Positions 63,747-64,000 of a DNA stretch of 64,000 nucleotides are shown here, piece by piece. The notes beneath the pieces were generated by a model. That model had not been told where the DNA came from and made no database searches. It saw only the letters and a list, made by a program, of their open reading frames with translations. Numbering within the stretch: position 1 is the stretch's first letter; each line of letters begins with the position of its first letter. The stretch lies in assembly GCA_035445085.1 (NCBI GenBank), contig DAOMQA010000011.1, forward strand, positions 1 to 64,000, written 5' to 3'. A program made the translations under genes and the position numbers. This DNA comes from JBDHXE01 sp035445085 (GTDB taxonomy: Bacteria; Bacteroidota; Ignavibacteria; Kapaibacteriales; UBA2268).

Positions 63747-64000
63747 ATGTTAAGCTCAAAAATGAAACTTTTAATTTTATATATAATCTGTGTTTTATCA
63801 ATCAATGGCTTGTTTGCCGAAAGTACAGACAAGGCACGATTAGTTATGTTTGATAAGATAGGTCAGAAAGAAAAAATCTTAACGACTGAAAATATATCAA
63901 TCGTTTATGGTCCTAAAGTTAAAACTGAGTATGTATATCTGAATTATACTCAAGGTAGGTCAATTAATGATTATTTCATTGAGCTAAAATCTATAGAGCC
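63747..64000 (+). CDS. Partial secreted protein, cut by the window edge
   Basis: A frame opens at an ATG at 63747, 4 bases after the stop of the barrel gene, and stays open for 84 codons to the window edge. It begins with a signal peptide (KLLILYIICVLSINGLFA) and continues without a recognised domain (ARLVMFDKIGQ, FIELKSIE). A second in-frame ATG at 63762 is a possible start. The tight spacing makes it the third gene of the surface-protein operon. Confidence 0.75.
   Translation, partial: MLSSKMKLLILYIICVLSINGLFAESTDKARLVMFDKIGQKEKILTTENISIVYGPKVKTEYVYLNYTQGRSINDYFIELKSIE

Overview
The window is AT-rich bacterial DNA from a member of the Bacteroidetes/Chlorobi/Ignavibacteria (FCB) lineage. 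The evidence is: at least seven secreted proteins ending in a Bacteroidetes-type C-terminal sorting domain (type IX secretion, type A), several with Hydin-like 'choice-of-anchor D' repeats or cohesin-like domains; OmpA-type porins with tandem OmpA domains; and promoters of the form TTTG-N20-TAnnTTTG ahead of three tRNA loci and one protein gene. The mix (giant Hydin/sorting-domain proteins, dxs, nuoF, prkA) suggests an Ignavibacteria- or Kapabacteria-like organism, but that finer placement is inference. A run of 100 Ns (19106-19205) shows that this is a scaffold with a gap.

Layout. 1-7000 (minus): an operon of an NCCP-type beta-barrel/OmpA protein and a 1535-residue VWA-WD40-Hydin surface protein. 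7000-11400 (minus): tRNA-Lys, dxs and a second OmpA-type porin whose stop codon abuts the dxs start. 11400-18530: a small barrel protein, a periplasmic-binding lipoprotein, a UPF0316 membrane protein, an isolated nuoF, a cache-type lipoprotein and an isolated prkA. 18530-19430: a gene-poor stretch holding a promoter, the gap and an 8-bp tandem repeat. 19430-24600: a cysteine-rich secreted protein, a sorting-domain protein, and groES-groEL behind a perfect CIRCE operator. 24200-37420: mostly housekeeping (pirin, folC, purH, short CheR, MBL hydrolase, kbl, pdxJ, asnB, FAD dehydrogenase). 37440-46220: a 1311-residue lamin-tail/sorting-domain protein, an RRM protein, a PepSY-type protein, a frameshifted methyltransferase, a DEAD-box helicase and a UPF0104 flippase-like protein. 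46300-49650: mrp-nifU (Fe-S maturation), tRNA-Val, a sorting-domain protein and the remnant of another. 49690-53520 (minus): serA-like gene, methyltransferase, tag, LOG-like gene, and an SDR/pteridine reductase. 53560-64000: subtilisin-like protease, tRNA-Ala and tRNA-Asp, a large hybrid histidine kinase, then a second operon of a sorting-domain surface protein plus an NCCP-barrel protein, and a partial secreted protein at the right edge.

Themes. Core metabolism (isoprenoid, folate, purine, PLP, asparagine, threonine/glycine, serine) is interleaved with cell-surface genes. The most notable pattern is a two-gene module at both ends of the window: a large secreted protein with a cohesin-like domain, an EGGARLV motif and a type A sorting tail, next to an outer-membrane barrel protein with an NCCP motif. 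No T9SS machine gene, CRISPR array, prophage, IS element or rRNA was seen. All family calls come from reading motifs by eye; no database search was possible.
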